From Erythrocercus mccallii (lineage: Eukaryota; Chordata; Aves; Passeriformes; Dicruridae): DNA of 64,000 nt. Both the position numbers and the translations under genes were made by a program. The notes beneath the pieces were generated by a model, which made no database searches, was not told the DNA's origin, and saw only the letters and a program-made list of their open reading frames with translations. The DNA lies in the NCBI GenBank assembly GCA_013397435.1, contig VZRG01002059.1, positions 62,001 through 126,000 of the forward strand, in the 5' to 3' direction. Of this stretch, positions 41,331 through 55,600 are shown one piece after another (the first letter of the stretch is position 1; every line of letters starts with the position of its first letter).

Positions 41331-42390
41331 TTCCCTTGTCTTTAATGCTCAGCCAGAGTTGGGTTTGTCTAAAGGAGCTATTTGGGATTAATCCTGGGGA
41401 CTTGAGTGTCCCCTGGCGACTCCAAATGAGATTGGGATGTGCAAAGCCTGTTCCACAAACAAACTCCCCAGTAGCCAGGCATTAAAACTCAATCTTTACC
41501 GCCTCAAAAATAAGAGGTATCCTTAGTGAAACGTAGTGAGAGTAAGGGAAAATCACTGCCTGTCTGTGGATCCCTGCAACCCAAGGGCTGAATTAGATTA
41601 ATGGGTTGGAAATAGTGTTTAATGATTTAGTGCTGCTAAATACAAGTGAGGTGAACTCCTCGCCACCTGAGCAGGCTGGTGTGAATTGCACTCTCATTTT
41701 GTTGAAAGGAAAAATATTCAGATGTTGTAATTCCCTTTGAAATTTTCTCCAGGCTCATCCTTGCTGACAGCACCACAAATCAAATCAGGTTTTTTCCTGG
41801 TAATCCAACCCCATTTGGTTAAAGGAGCAACACAAGGAGGATCATAACTTATCTCCAGACAATGAGCACCAGATGGGTTTTGACCAAAAACATGCGCTGG
41901 GCCATAGGATGGGATCCTGATGGACCAGGCCATGAAATTTGCATTTTTTCTTTACCTATACAGGAGGATTAATGCTGAATCCAGAGGCGTTTGCTTTACT
42001 TCTGGTCTGGGCTGGTGCAGTTTTGGTTGAACACTATTTCCCTGTACATCCCAGCCTAGGAGTGATGAGGTGACATCATTATTGTCCTGCCAGTGGTTTC
42101 TGTTGAAGGGAAGTTTCATGGCTCCTGCGTGCTCTGCAATTCCACACTGACCATTTGAATTTTCTTTGTGCTTTCATTCCCCCATTCTTACTGCTGCAAA
42201 AATACCTCCTTTGCTGGAAATATTTGAAGATATTTGAATATTTGAAGATCTTCCTAAGCAGAACTTAAAGGTAAGCAGAGAGGAGAATTCAGGCTGATTG
42301 TCACTGTGAGGCTGCCTAGAGCATCCTATTAATGGCATCATTTGTTTGATATCCTATTTGTTGGTGCTACAAAATGCCCCGCTCTGTGAT

Positions 42391-42445
42391 TGGGAATTGG
42401 ATGATATTTAAGGTCCCTTCCAACTAAATCCATTCTGTGAATTCT
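42391..42445 (+). mobile_element. CR1-type LINE 3' terminus, short fragment
   Basis: The order gggaattggatgatatttaa, ggtcccttccaactaaatcc, attctgtgaattc is the last roughly 50 bp of a CR1 in sense orientation. Confidence 0.75.
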
Positions 42446-44214
42446 TTGGTAAAATTTAGGTCCTGGCTGGTCTAGAGAACAAAACAGCAGAGCACTCAAA
42501 AATTTAGGGCTGAACCTAACCCATCCTTTGGGTTACCTTTCCATCTTTTGACACTGTCTTTGGTTTTGTCTCCTCCTGCTCCAGCCCTGGGCTCTGTCCT
42601 CTGTTTGTCCACCAGAAATTGGTGTTGTTACAAGTTCTGTGTGAGAGCAACGTGGCCAACAAAGCTGTGCCTTCCTCCTATACAACAGGGGTGAAAACCA
42701 GGTAAGGGAAGGCTTAGGGCAAAACAAACAGGCAGGAGAAAAAATAATTCTCTTTTTCCAGCTGGAGTGGGAGTCAGACTCTTATTTAGCTGAGAAGGCA
42801 TAAAGATTGGAAGGCTGGAGGAAAGCAGAGGGGAAAGCAAAGAGAAACCCACATGGAGCTGAGTGAAGGTGGCAGATCTGATATTCCCACATTGCTGGGA
42901 ATCCTTGGGGATCAACCAGCAGCCAGGCTCTCTCTCCTTCTTCTTCTCAGCTTGCTGCTTCAAGGCACAAATATCTTGTTGCTGGTTGTTTTGCCTTCTG
43001 CTGGCTGGTCCTGAGCCCGTGCTGAGCTCATCAGAGCCTATGTATAGCTCGGGCATACCTTGGGGTGGGTGTCCTGCCAAAAACCCACAGTCATTTATAG
43101 GATGCGCCAAACGATGGGGTTGGCTCTCATTTACACTAAGCACCTACTTTCAGGCACTTAAGAGGCATTTATGCCACTTTAGGGTGTGGAGAGAGCAGCG
43201 CGAAAGAAGCCTCAGCGCAAACAGAAGCCACCCTTCTATCTTGTTGACAGCGGTTAAAATGGGGTTAGGGAGTTAAGTCAACAGACAAGGTGTGCCTTAT
43301 GCAGCTCCCCGTGCTCCTCACCCCGGGCAGGGCTGTGCACAGAGCCCCTCAGGCACTGCAGAGCCCAGCACATGGCAGGGAGATTCAGTGGCAAGAGCAA
43401 TGCAGGGATATTTATAGCGGGCGAGAAGTCAGGAGGCGCAGGTGGAATGTGAGAGCTGAAAGCAGAAGGGAGCAAAATTGAGTTCAGAGCTTTGGGATGT
43501 CTTACAAGGGCCGATTCTGTGAGGTTCCTGTGGTTTAGGGGCTGTGGGTGACCGTGGCCAGAGGGGGACCTGCCAACACATACAACTGTCCTGAGGAGTG
43601 CTTGACTGATAGCTGAAGTTTTTATTTCAGTAGCTGCCTCGAGGCTTCTTTCTGCACATCTGTCTTTTGCACATGTGGAAGCTGAGAAAATAACACCTAT
43701 GAACTAAGCCCAGGGGCCAGAGGACACGTTTGTCAGAAACAAATCTCAAAAGCAGCCTAATTTCCCTCTCCACCAGCTGAGCAGGCTTTGTAAGTCTGAA
43801 AAAAGAGAGTAAAACCCAACAGAGATTGACTGTAGGAGGTAGGGTTATTCATTCCATCTTACTTGATGTGCTTTTAATGAAAATATGGTTTATATCAATG
43901 CAGGGAGCTTCAAATCAGTACTTGTGATGGAAGAAACAGGCTGAAAAATCAGATGTCACTTGGAAGGGAAGAGTCCAAGGAGTAATAAAGGATGGAGACC
44001 AACCAGCAAGGAACAGCTCAGCCCAACTGAGATAAAGAGTCAAAAGCAATCACATTATGGCCAAGAAAGTAAAAGTCCCATCAGGTGTGCAAGGATCAGC
44101 AAGGCAGGTGAGAAACCTTTCAGCTTGGCTTCCTCTGTTCAGGTCTCTGGTGCAATATGAAAGTGCCTGGGGTTGTACTCTTACTGCCTGGAAAATATTC
44201 AGCCTGCTGTCCAG

Positions 44215-44345
44215 GAGGAAAGAAAGAGAGGCCTGAGAGCTAAAACAGCTCCTGAGAAAGCAGGAGAGACCTCTGAGGGTGAAAAAGGTGAGGAAGAGAT
44301 TGCCTGAAGAGAGTGAAGGTACAATAAAGGGAGAGAGGGGTCTTC
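44215..44345 (+). repeat. Purine-rich stretch
   Basis: A strongly A/G-biased segment with many gag, aag and agg runs. It is not a clean microsatellite and no function is evident. Confidence 0.5.
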
Positions 44346-47300
44346 ATGCCCAAAGGGGCCCCACTGGAAGGGATGGGCTTAAAATATAGTAGGAAACCAT
44401 TGGTGAAGGCTCTGACTGGAGCAGATTATCTGCGTGGTCTTTTCAATCCCACAAGTCCAAGCTTTTAAGAGCATTCTGGATGGTAGCTCCTAAAATGAGA
44501 TCCTGCTTTGAGTGGAGAATGGACTAGAAAATGTCTTGGTGGTCCTCCTAGGTGTTTTTTTCCCTATAATTTTCCAAGTTAAAGGAAGCATTCCATCATG
44601 TGGGAATGGCTATCCTCTGTTTGGACCAGGATGGTGCACAAGCAGGGAGTGACATTTTCCTGTGGGTGACACAGATAGAGATGACCTGGCGGAATAAGCC
44701 TAGGTAAAGGTGTGCAGTGTCAGGGCAGTCATGATAAAAAATAGTCATTGTTCTTTTAAGTCTTTTGGGGAGGATTTTGGGGTTTTTTTAGGTCTTTTGG
44801 CAGACAGATGAATTCTGAGGCACAGTTGCAGAGGGACCAGTGGATGTTGTGTCTGAGATAAAACAGTGGGGACAACCCTTCAGAAATGCTGCTCTGGGAT
44901 GCTGGCAAGGAAGGGGTGATTTAGGGCATGCCCTGGGGGTGTCACTGAGCCAGACCGAGCAGTACAGGCGGAGAAGGCATCTCCTCCCAGCGCCAGGCTT
45001 GCAGCACCATCTGAGGACAGCTTTTGGGTGGGGAGAGGGAGACCATGGAAATTTTCTCATCTGCAAAGTCATGAAACCATTTCAGGCGTCTGAGGGCAGC
45101 TGGCCAGCTCAGCAGGCTGTGTGTGCAGTTCCAAAGACGCTGGGGAAGTCAAGCTGTCCCAAACCCTTACAGCAAAACAGATGCAGGGAGCTGAGTAGCC
45201 CAGAGCTGGACAATGCCCTCCTTGGGAACAGCTTCATTATCAGCAAACAATGATCTCTGCGAGTCCAGAGCACTAAATGAGGATTTGTTTGGACGCCGAG
45301 CGTTTTAATGAGAGCCATAAAATTAAGAAAACACCCAAGTTTTCACGAGCTCCAGAGAGCCGCGTCTAGACCAAGAAAAGGACGGTAGGAGCCAACTCTA
45401 GCTGATGCTGTGGACAGCTCTGGATGCAGTTCCAGAAAATGCTTGTGACCCGTTTTTATAAGGAGAATTACTGGAAAAATGGTCAAGCCCTGTCCCCTTG
45501 GCCGTGGGCACGGTGTGGCACAACAGGGGGGCTTGGAGCTGAGGGTCCCCCCGCCCCGGGTGTCCTGCACTGACGCAGGAGAGAATTGTGTGAGGTCCCT
45601 GCTCTCCTCTTATATAATCCATGACTTCAGATAACGTTAATGCCAAGTACCCAAAAAAGGGATTTTGTGAGTGCGCTCCCTCGCAGCCTCTTCCCGTAAA
45701 CTGAGCGCAGCCTTCGACTGTGACAGTTTTTGCCAGTAAAATCAAGGGGTTTTTTTCCCTTTGCCATGGGATCCAGATTTAAAATTAGCCGTGTCCCAGC
45801 AGGGCCATCCCTGCCAGCCTCAGTGCTCAGGGCTGGGGGGATCAGAGCCTCAAAAAGAGCCCAGCAGCCCAGTTTAAACAGTGACCAGGAAAGTTTGTTC
45901 AGGGAGGGCTCCCTGGCCCCGTTAACAACAGGAGCCTCCGTCAGCTCCTGCATCGAGAAAACACTCAAACTTTATAAAAATACCTCCAAAAGTAAATATC
46001 ACTGAGTCACAGATACTAAATATTAATAATTCATACATTGGGAGCAGAAATATCAGCAGGACCTGTGAGGCAAACCTTTTTCACGGGCAATATTACAGAA
46101 TTGGGTATGTGTTTCTCTATTTTCTTTTTCTTTTTTCTTTTTGTGTGCCAACCTTTCCCATTTGAGACACAAGCTTGGAGCTGCTCCAAGGCCTTGGGTC
46201 AGTGGAGCTGGTTGGAGTCTCAGTCCCACAAAGGGAGCAATTTCCCTGGAAGGGACCCAAGCAGGGAGGGCATTGAGCAGCACTCCTCATCCAAGGGTCA
46301 ACAGTGGGGCATTCCCAGGGAATTGGAGGGTCTGACTCCATAATTGCAAATTACAGATAAATTAGGGTGGTTTTTTTTTGATTGACTGACCTTTAGGAGA
46401 AAAAAAACCCAACCCCAAACCAACCACATTATGTAAAATTTATGCAACTACCCAATCCCCCAAAGCATTTTTGTCTCATTAAAGATCAAAATGAAGTGAA
46501 AGCCAATCCTCGCTTCTGTAGCAGGCAGTTTTAAGTAAAAAGTGGTTTTGTTGATCAAAATATATTAAAAAAGAATTAAAAAATACGCCGAGTTTCAAAA
46601 AGTGAAATTGCAGTTATTTCAGTAATTTCTTTTCATGTTTGTAAGTGCGGCTTCTTATAAGCTCATTGGAGTTGAAAAGCATTAATGAAAAAACTTAATT
46701 AATTTTGTTGTTTGGTATTTTTATTTTCCCATGGTGTTTCACTGGCATTTGCTGGCTCATGTGGAGACTGAGATGTTGTCTGGGTGAAAAGAGGAGAAAT
46801 TTTTTTTGTTGAAATTCAGAAGGACTATCAGCTGAAAAAACCTAAAAAATTCCAGGCAGAACTGTAAAGGAGAAAGGCTTTTCTTGAGGAATGGAGCTAA
46901 AGGAGTGAAGAGCAAGGGGCCATGACAAAGACTCAGACTGGAGCCTAACACTTTATTTTTGTGAAATCTAGGGGAAGTTTTGTCATGCACTTTGAATGAA
47001 AGCCAGTCCCCAAAATCCAGGCGGTGAGTGGGAGTCAGGATGGGAGGTGTTCCTTGTGCTTTGAACCCCCTCAAACTTATTTTCCTTTTCAACCCCAATA
47101 GAAAAGTGTTTTATTCTGCCAGTTATGAAAAACCCAGTTCCACCATCAATAATTCCACAGCGTTGTGTCCTGGCTGTGCAGAGCATCCTGCCAAACCTGC
47201 TGCAACTCAGGTGATCCCAAATTATTTCTTGTTTCCAGTCCTCAGCTCCTTTAAGCCAAGCCCTGGTTTTGGAAGAGCTCTGAGAGCTTTTAGCTCTGAG

Positions 47301-49133
47301 CATTAATTCATTAATTAACACATGCTTGAAAGGTAAGAGCCTTTTGGTCCCACATGGCCATGCAGGTGGAAGTTCTTTTTCAGGAAAGGGGAATGGATGC
47401 TCCCCTTCACATTTGTGTTTTGAGTTGATGCAATGGAAAGAGAGAAGGGACACGGTGGCTGTAGGGACACCGCTTCCCACGGAGCTGTGGTGGTGCTGAG
47501 ATGCCTGCAAGGACACATGGAGCCAGTTCTCCTTTCCTTTTGACCTGAGGGTCTCAGGGGTGCAGGACATGAGTGCATGTCCTGCAAATCTCCCCCAGGC
47601 AGATTCTCACACGGTGCTGAGGACACATTTCTCCTTTCTCCTGAAAGCACCTGGAAGAGTTTCACCACTGGCTCTGCCTTCTTCCGGGAAAACCATCTTC
47701 TGTGGGATACTGGAGGATGTCATTCTTCCAGCTAAATGCAATGGGAAGGGAATTTTCTCACCAGGAAAAGACAGCCACAAGCAGCCTCGCTTATCCTGAG
47801 CTAACATTTGAGTTTTCTGGAAATTGTGGGCACCATCCCAGCTCGGTGGCTGGGCAGACACCACAGCCCTTGTCTCTACCTCTTCATATCAACAGCTTCC
47901 CAGTGGACTTTCCTCAGGGAAAATTAATGGAACAGCTCACTCAGCTGGTCAAACAGCACAGGCAGCCTGGAAAAGTGCCAAGGATGACGAGCCTGGATGA
48001 AAGCCCAGCTCCTGTTGTTCCAGCAGAGATGGACACCATCAGTTTGGTGCCTGGTCACTGGTAAGTAGATTGTCCCTTGGACAAGGCCCAGTTTAACCAG
48101 CCCTGTGCTGAGGGCTGCAGTGAGATTTTGTGTCTTCATCAACTGCATCCCACCCGTGGGAGCATCTCTGGTGTGGTGGGTGAGCAAAGGAGTCATTCCC
48201 AGAGCTGGGGGTGTGCAGAGCAGGGGGAATTCCTGTTCCCACCCACACCTCTGACCCGGCAGCCCTCTGGGCACCGTGGTTTTGGCAGATATGAGTTTCT
48301 CATCAAAGCCCCACCTTAGCTGAGCTCTCCTGTACCTTCTCATTATCCTCTGTGATCTCTGCCTTTAATTAAAGGCAGACCTGAGACCCCTGGGACTTGC
48401 ACAGCCACCCCTCTTTACACTTCCACTCCCTTCCCTGGTGGCAGAGAGGGGCAGGCAAGGCTGTGCTGGGCACAGGGGACAGTGGTGGCAGCAGCTGTGG
48501 GCACAGACTGAGCTCAGGGAACCCCCTCACGCTGGTGGTGAGGGAGGTTTTTCCTGCGAGAGGAAGGAGACAAGAAAATTATTGGAAGAGGAAGCAAAAA
48601 TGAACCACAGACTCATTTTTAATGAGTGTACAGAGAATTACTGTAGATTTCAACATCTGTTTTGACTGGACAGGAAGAGAGCATTGCAAAGGATGCAAGA
48701 ACACAGACCCCCCTGGAAAAGAAAGGCTCACAAAACCTTGTCAGGATCTCATTTATGGATCTCATAAACCAGGGCCTGAGCTGCTCACTGCAGCTCCGCT
48801 CCCAGTTTGCACAAGAACCCAAGTTCTGCACAGATCAGAGGCTCCAAACCAGCCATGCAGGAAAACGTAGATTTTCTGGAGCAGTGGCATCATTGAGAGG
48901 GTGTCTTTAGAGGTGAATGATTAGAGGTGAATGGAGCAGGACAGGAGATGGCATCACACCATGGTTCTGGCCGTTGGTAGCTGTGCTGTCCCCTCTGGCA
49001 CTGAGAAAAAGCTGTGGCAATGCTGCTGTGGGAAAGGACCCGTACCCCTGGCTCACCAAATTCTGATTAAAAGCCATGAACAAACCTCACCATTTGTTAA
49101 AGGATATTGCACAGAAATTAAAAACCAGGCAAA

Positions 49134-49643
49134 NNNNNNNNNNNNNNNNNNNNNNNNNNNNNNNNNNNNNNNNNNNNNNNNNNNNNNNNNNNNNNNNNNN
49201 NNNNNNNNNNNNNNNNNNNNNNNNNNNNNNNNNNNNNNNNNNNNNNNNNNNNNNNNNNNNNNNNNNNNNNNNNNNNNNNNNNNNNNNNNNNNNNNNNNNN
49301 NNNNNNNNNNNNNNNNNNNNNNNNNNNNNNNNNNNNNNNNNNNNNNNNNNNNNNNNNNNNNNNNNNNNNNNNNNNNNNNNNNNNNNNNNNNNNNNNNNNN
49401 NNNNNNNNNNNNNNNNNNNNNNNNNNNNNNNNNNNNNNNNNNNNNNNNNNNNNNNNNNNNNNNNNNNNNNNNNNNNNNNNNNNNNNNNNNNNNNNNNNNN
49501 NNNNNNNNNNNNNNNNNNNNNNNNNNNNNNNNNNNNNNNNNNNNNNNNNNNNNNNNNNNNNNNNNNNNNNNNNNNNNNNNNNNNNNNNNNNNNNNNNNNN
49601 NNNNNNNNNNNNNNNNNNNNNNNNNNNNNNNNNNNNNNNNNNN
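49134..49643. other. Assembly gap (510 N)
   Basis: A run of N. Translated frames across it are artefacts. Confidence 0.99.
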
Positions 49644-52600
49644 AGGCCATGCACAGCAAAAACAAGGAGGACATTTCCAAGTAAGCCTGGACTCTGGGGA
49701 ACAGGATGTGACAGTGCTGGGGCTGATGGGATGAAGATCTTTAGTCACCCTTCTGCCTCACACCAACTGAGAGAGCGGTCCACACTTGTCATTGTGACAG
49801 GTCTTGGAATACTAATTATAATACTAATTATCATACTAATACTTTAGGGACATGAGAATGGATTACTCAGTGTTGGGTAGCTGGCAACAAGACAGGAGGG
49901 AATAAAACAAACCTTCATGAAGAGAGACCGTGTTTTTATAAAATATATGTATTAGAAAAGCAAGAAAGGCTCAAGGGAACATAAGAGAGCTATTGCAATC
50001 CTTGACTGTGTCTAGAGCAGACATGAAAGCCTTCCTGGTGTGCCAGGAGGTGAAATCAGCCACCAAGAAATGCCTGTCAGCAGGACAGTGTTGCTCCAGG
50101 GCAGTGAGTTATGGACTCTGGGAAGAAGGAAGCTTATGGAACATCTTTCCAATAACGTCAGGGATGTTGCTGCATTGTTTGCAGCCCCGTTTGGCTGATT
50201 CAAGATTTCCAGGGCTTGTTCCTCATCACAATAAAAGCAGGAATTGCTCACATCTTCGTCCACCCAGAGGAACCAACCTTAACCAGGAGCTTTTAGAGCC
50301 AAAGAAAGGAACTGGAGCCATGTCCTGAGCCACAGGAAAGCCAGCCACGTGTTGCAGCTTGCTGGATTTTCCCTCATTGTGCTTTTGCCCATGTTGGATC
50401 CCTGTGCACAAGCCTGACTCATGGCTTTGGGAAAGAGAGGCATCAGTGTTGCCTGCTCAGAAATCCAACCGCTTTCCATTCACCCAAACCACCATGCTGC
50501 ACTCCGCAGTTCCTTTTGTGGATGATTTCCAGCTAAGATTTCTCATCAATAGCCATCAAAGGATGCAAACAACAAACAGTTCCACATTTCACCCTGCTGC
50601 TCTTGTGCTCTGCTTTACCCCTGTCTTGTCCTCTTTGGCACAAGGTCCGCTTGCATCAGTCTGAGGTTTATTTTTGGAATGAACATGAGATTGCCTGGAA
50701 TCTCTCCAAAATCTTAACTCGGGCCACTCTTTTGATGATGGAGCAGATAAACATAATTCTCTGCTTGCCTTTGTGAATTATTTGCCCTGAGAAAGCAACT
50801 GGGATTTTGCCCATGGCCAGCAGAGCTTGAAGTATTTCTTTAGATGGCCTGCAAGAGGGATGCCCAGGACATTTGAAGGCTTTTGGTGGCTGCTTTAGCA
50901 ATATTGGTCTGAGGTGTGGCCGTTTTCTGATCAAACTTTTTTTTTGGTGGGAAAGCTGAACTTCTGACATCTGAATTTTGTGGCATTTTCAGCTGGGAGT
51001 TGACTTTTCCTCTGGAAAGTTTTAGTTCTCTCGTGGGAAAATGAGAGCATGGCCAATCTAAACACTAAATAAAGTCACATATTGCTTGAAACAGCTTTTC
51101 TGTGCTCGGTGAAGTGGCCAGTTACTCCGTGTGGCTCTGTTGCTTTACAGAAACCCCCTCCACCCTGCCCTGTAATTGTGTCATCCTGAGTTCTGACGTT
51201 GCATGGTCTGGATTTGGACAGCAGGAACCAAAGGTCTTGGATTGTGCCCTGTACTTCTGATTTTAGAAGAATGTCCTTACAGACACAATTTCTCTGCCTT
51301 GTGATATATCTTTTAATCTCTTCTGATGTCTCAGAAAATCTGGTCCCAGGTACCTGAGAAATCCAATTGCTAATCCTACTTCAACTTCTTGGCCAAATGA
51401 ATGAGAACCTTGAGGAAAGTTTCATGCCAGAAATTTATTTTTCCCTGATGACAGCAAGCTGGAATTCTGTGCTGGCTTTGCAGCAGGGGGACACAGGCTG
51501 GCTTATCCATGAGGCTGGAACTGTAAATGGTTTTTTCAGGGCGTGAATGGCACTCTCAGTTTCTCAGGCACTGCAAACCCTCAGCAGCAACACCCGAGGG
51601 GGTGGAAATGGGCACAACCTCCCCGCTGCTGCTGGACCCACTGCACACCCTGGCTGCAGCCTCCAGAGCCCCACACTGGGGATACCAACAGAGTGAGATG
51701 GGGAAAGTCAAACACGCTCAACCCACCCCAAAATTCAGGGGCAGCTGGTCTGGAGACAGCCCCACCAGTGACCAAGCCTCAGAAGAGCCCTTGGAGGGGC
51801 TTGCAGGTCCCAGGTGTGAATTGTGACCTTGCTGAGGGTGGTCTCCTCTTACAGTTGGAAAGACTGCAGGGATTTGGGCAGAGCTGCCTTCTCCCAGGGA
51901 ATCACATGGGCCTGGAAACAGAAATAAACTCCCCATGGCATTTCTTTTACATGCCTGCTTGCTCCTCTGAGGTGTGTGATGTGTGCAGAGGGCAGCAAAT
52001 GCATCACCCCTCCCTTACTGCAGGGTTATTTCTGACCCTTGCTTGCTTTACAAAGGACAAAACCCTGATCAAGCACAGGACAAATCCAGCTGTTCTACAG
52101 ATGTGAAAGCACAGAGAGCCTTTTGGTCCTGTCTCTTTTTAAAACAAAACTTCTTCAGCCTCTTGAGCACTGTCACAGCCTGTCTCCCCCCAGGGAAAGA
52201 ACAAATATCCTCCCCACCCTTCACGGCTGGAAACCCGTCTGCCAGAGATGTGTTTGAGGCTTTGCACATGGAATTATTGCTCATAGTCTCAGGGCTCTCT
52301 GTGGATAAAACGATGTGAGTAAAGCAATTATGACGAGCATCACAGCTGTCAATAAAACGAGGAGGAATGCTTAATAAGAACAATTAAATGGTGATCTTGA
52401 CTTTGTTGCCGTTTCCTCCAGCTGAATTTCTGTGGAGAGGTTGTCAAAGAAGTTCAAGGATTTCCTACATGCATTTGTCCATTGGATGAACTCAACTCTT
52501 CTCTTGGCCTTCAGATTCCTTCACTTTTCCTGATGTACCCAACTGGAATTGCAGGTAAATTGCACAAGAGGCATTCTTCAGCTGTTCTTATGGAAAATTG

Positions 52601-55600
52601 GTACCTGTCTCTGTTTTCTGTGCATTTAAAGCTGAAACACATTGTCCTTTACCCTTTTCTCCTATTGAAAGGCTTTTTGGAAATGCACTCTATTTTCTCC
52701 TCTGTTCTGCTCTCCACGTTTTCATACACTGGAAGATATTAAACAACAAAACAGCAAAGAGGATATGTTTTGTATTATTTTGTTTATAAGAACACTCTGG
52801 ACTGGTAAATAGCTACACCCTTCATAAGTGTTTTCAATTTTCCCTTTGAAATAAGAAACAAGCTGCTTTCAACAAGCAGCTCTTCTTGGTCAAGGATTTT
52901 TCTCATTTTAGGGTACACATACATAATTTGAAAATCAAAGTGTTTCCAGAACATGTGTTTGGGGCACGTGGGCATTTTTGTTGTTGTTGGTTTTGCTTTT
53001 GGTTTTTTTTAGAGCCACGTGAAATCCAAGCTGTGACTACAAAGACATGGCTGTTCATGATGCTGAATGCTTTGTGCTGAGCAGAACATCTTTCAGTGAG
53101 GGAATCTACAAGGGATCTGTGAAAAGACACAGCAACCCCATAAAGTCACTTGCAGGAGAGACTTGATTTATTCCTTATTCATTCTGCAAAAAGTGTCTTG
53201 TATAACAAACCAATAACTGGAGCTGTGTAAGGAAGAACTGCACCTTCAGACACAAGTCAGTGGCCTGGATTATTCCTTGGAAACAACTGACCGGGCCGTG
53301 GCATTTCAGTTCTCCTGCTTTGCTGCTCCCAACACTGTGGGATAATCACAAAAATCTCTTTTTTTTTCCTAGGCCATGCTTTTTCCCTGGAGAATTCCTC
53401 AGGGCATGCCTGATCCTTGGTCCCTTTTCCCAAGCTGGGCACAGACATGGGATTCTCCTTGAGTTCACCATGAAAGAGCTTGAAAAACTAAGTCCCAAAG
53501 AGAGATGGCCCAGACCCAGCTTGTTCTAGGTTGGCCCTGCATCCTCACAAAGGATTTTTGGTCTTGCTGAGTGTAATAGTTTCACTATTTTGGGCTGGTT
53601 TCCTCTGTATTGTTCTGGACTTCCAGAGAGCGTTTTTGCAACCCAGTTTGAGGTCACCTTGAGAGTGGCTGGGCTTGGCAGAGCTGGTTTCTGGGCTTAG
53701 GTCTTGCTGTTGATCTCAAGCTTTTGACTGATTACACGAAACATTTTATAGATGAAGCCTGAATAAACCCTTCAATTAAGGTCATAGTAAATAAGATTCT
53801 AAGGCTAAAGGATTTTAGGGCAAGCAGGGTTTTAGGAACTGGTTGCATTAAGAGGAATGATTTGATTAGAGAATGAGGAACAGGGCTGGGGAGACAGGAA
53901 CCTGACCTCAGCAATAAAATGCACAGAGTTGCTTTTATTCCTCCTTCTTGGAATCCAGTGTACAAAGGTACAATTAAACAACATGGCCAACATTTCAGCA
54001 GGCCAAGGCAAACCATTTGTGCTTTTCCTGACTCTGGGCATCTGCACAGGGCTTTGCTTTAAAATTCTGGGCCAAATCTGCTTCCCGGAGTTGCAAGGTG
54101 GGAGCTGGGCTGGGACCTTGGGGGGCTGGAGGTGACCCTGGACTCAGGGCTCTTGGACGCCACCAAGCAGCACAGGGTGAATTTAAGGATATCTGCAGGC
54201 AGGGTGTAATCTGGGAGAGCAACCAGGGCAGATAGTCTGGGTCACATTGTTGGAGTCAACTCAGGCTGGAAGAGCAGGGAGGAGGAGGGGGAACACAGGA
54301 GCAGCCAAACACCCACACGCCCCCAGTGCCAACCTTCATTGCTTTCGCAGTGTTTGATTTGTTGTTTCCTTAGAAAACCAGGTTGAGCTGCCAGCAGCAG
54401 ATCATTTTCAACCTCTCTGTCTGAGAAAGAAAAGGCTTTGTCCCAAGAAGTATTTCCAGTATGACTGGAAATGCCGAGTGCTGCTTGAATTCTTCTTATT
54501 CTTCTTTATCTTTCTGCAGGAGGAAGCCTGTCCGGGAGCAGGGCTGGGACACTTGGATGCTGCTGCTGAAGTGAGAATGGAGCGGCCTCTGGTTTGCTGA
54601 AAGGGGATGGACACAGGGAGGATGGATCAGCATCTCTGCCTGGTAGCCTTGAATCAAATTTGGACGTTCTGCTCTACAGGATGAGTGTGATTGTCCCAAT
54701 CCACGTGCTGGAGCTGCAAGGTGAGCCCAGCAAATATTTCCATTTACTTCACTCCATTCCTTCATCCAAGTGTTGAAACCCTACACTGGAGGTAACACGA
54801 GCTGAGGAGACTTAGACAAAATTTAAACATGTGCTTTTTCATGGGCAAACACTGAGTAATGATTGCACTGGCTCAGGAGAAATGCCCTGGTCTGAAGGCA
54901 GCACTTCTCAGCTCCAAATCAGCTCCTGTTTGTGGAAGTTTGATGCCGTTTTGCAAAGTTTACTTTCTCAAATGAGAAAGAAACAGCCAAAAATATTATG
55001 ATTTCTACAAAAACAACTTGGAATGGGCCAAATAAAATGACAATCTCCACTTGGCTGGGAGAAGAGGTGATGCAATTAGCTGATTTTTATTAAGAAATGA
55101 GTAGAAAGGTGTGAATTTGATACATAACCCATTTCTGGCCAGAAATACCATGGCATGGAGAACAGAAAAGATAAACAGCTAAATGCTTTCACAAAAATGA
55201 CCTGTGTCTATAGACAAATAATGCTCAAATATAAGACTTAAGAAATGAAATCATAGGCTAAAATAAATTTCCTTGATTTATTTTCCTTCTCTTTTCTGCC
55301 AGTTTCAAGTTTCCTTCAAATCTCTCCCCTTTGCTGAATTTTTCTGTGACAGAAATCTGGCCTGGTCTTTTGCAAACCAGAACGAAGGGAATGCTTTCAA
55401 ATATCCCAGACAGATCATTTTCTCTTTGCTGTTCTCTTGATGATGTTAGAAAACACGAGCTGCCTGTGTGAGACCTCTGCTACTGTGACCATGTAGAAAG
55501 AGCTGTGGTATTCTCCAGGAGATGACATATCAAATTCAAAATGAGTAAAAATTGGGAAAAAAAAAAAAATACAATCTGCTGATGCTTTGAGAAAACCCTG

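Noticed and set aside
42628..43143. 171-residue minus-strand open frame downstream of CRISPLD2
   Set aside because: It has no recognisable domain and low-complexity Leu/Ser-rich composition, and a frame of this length is expected by chance in 64 kb of GC-moderate DNA.
44390..44470. Possible further CR1 piece (gagcagattatctgcgtggtcttttcaatccc)-like sequence
   Set aside because: The resemblance is limited to about 30 diverged bases, too short to support.
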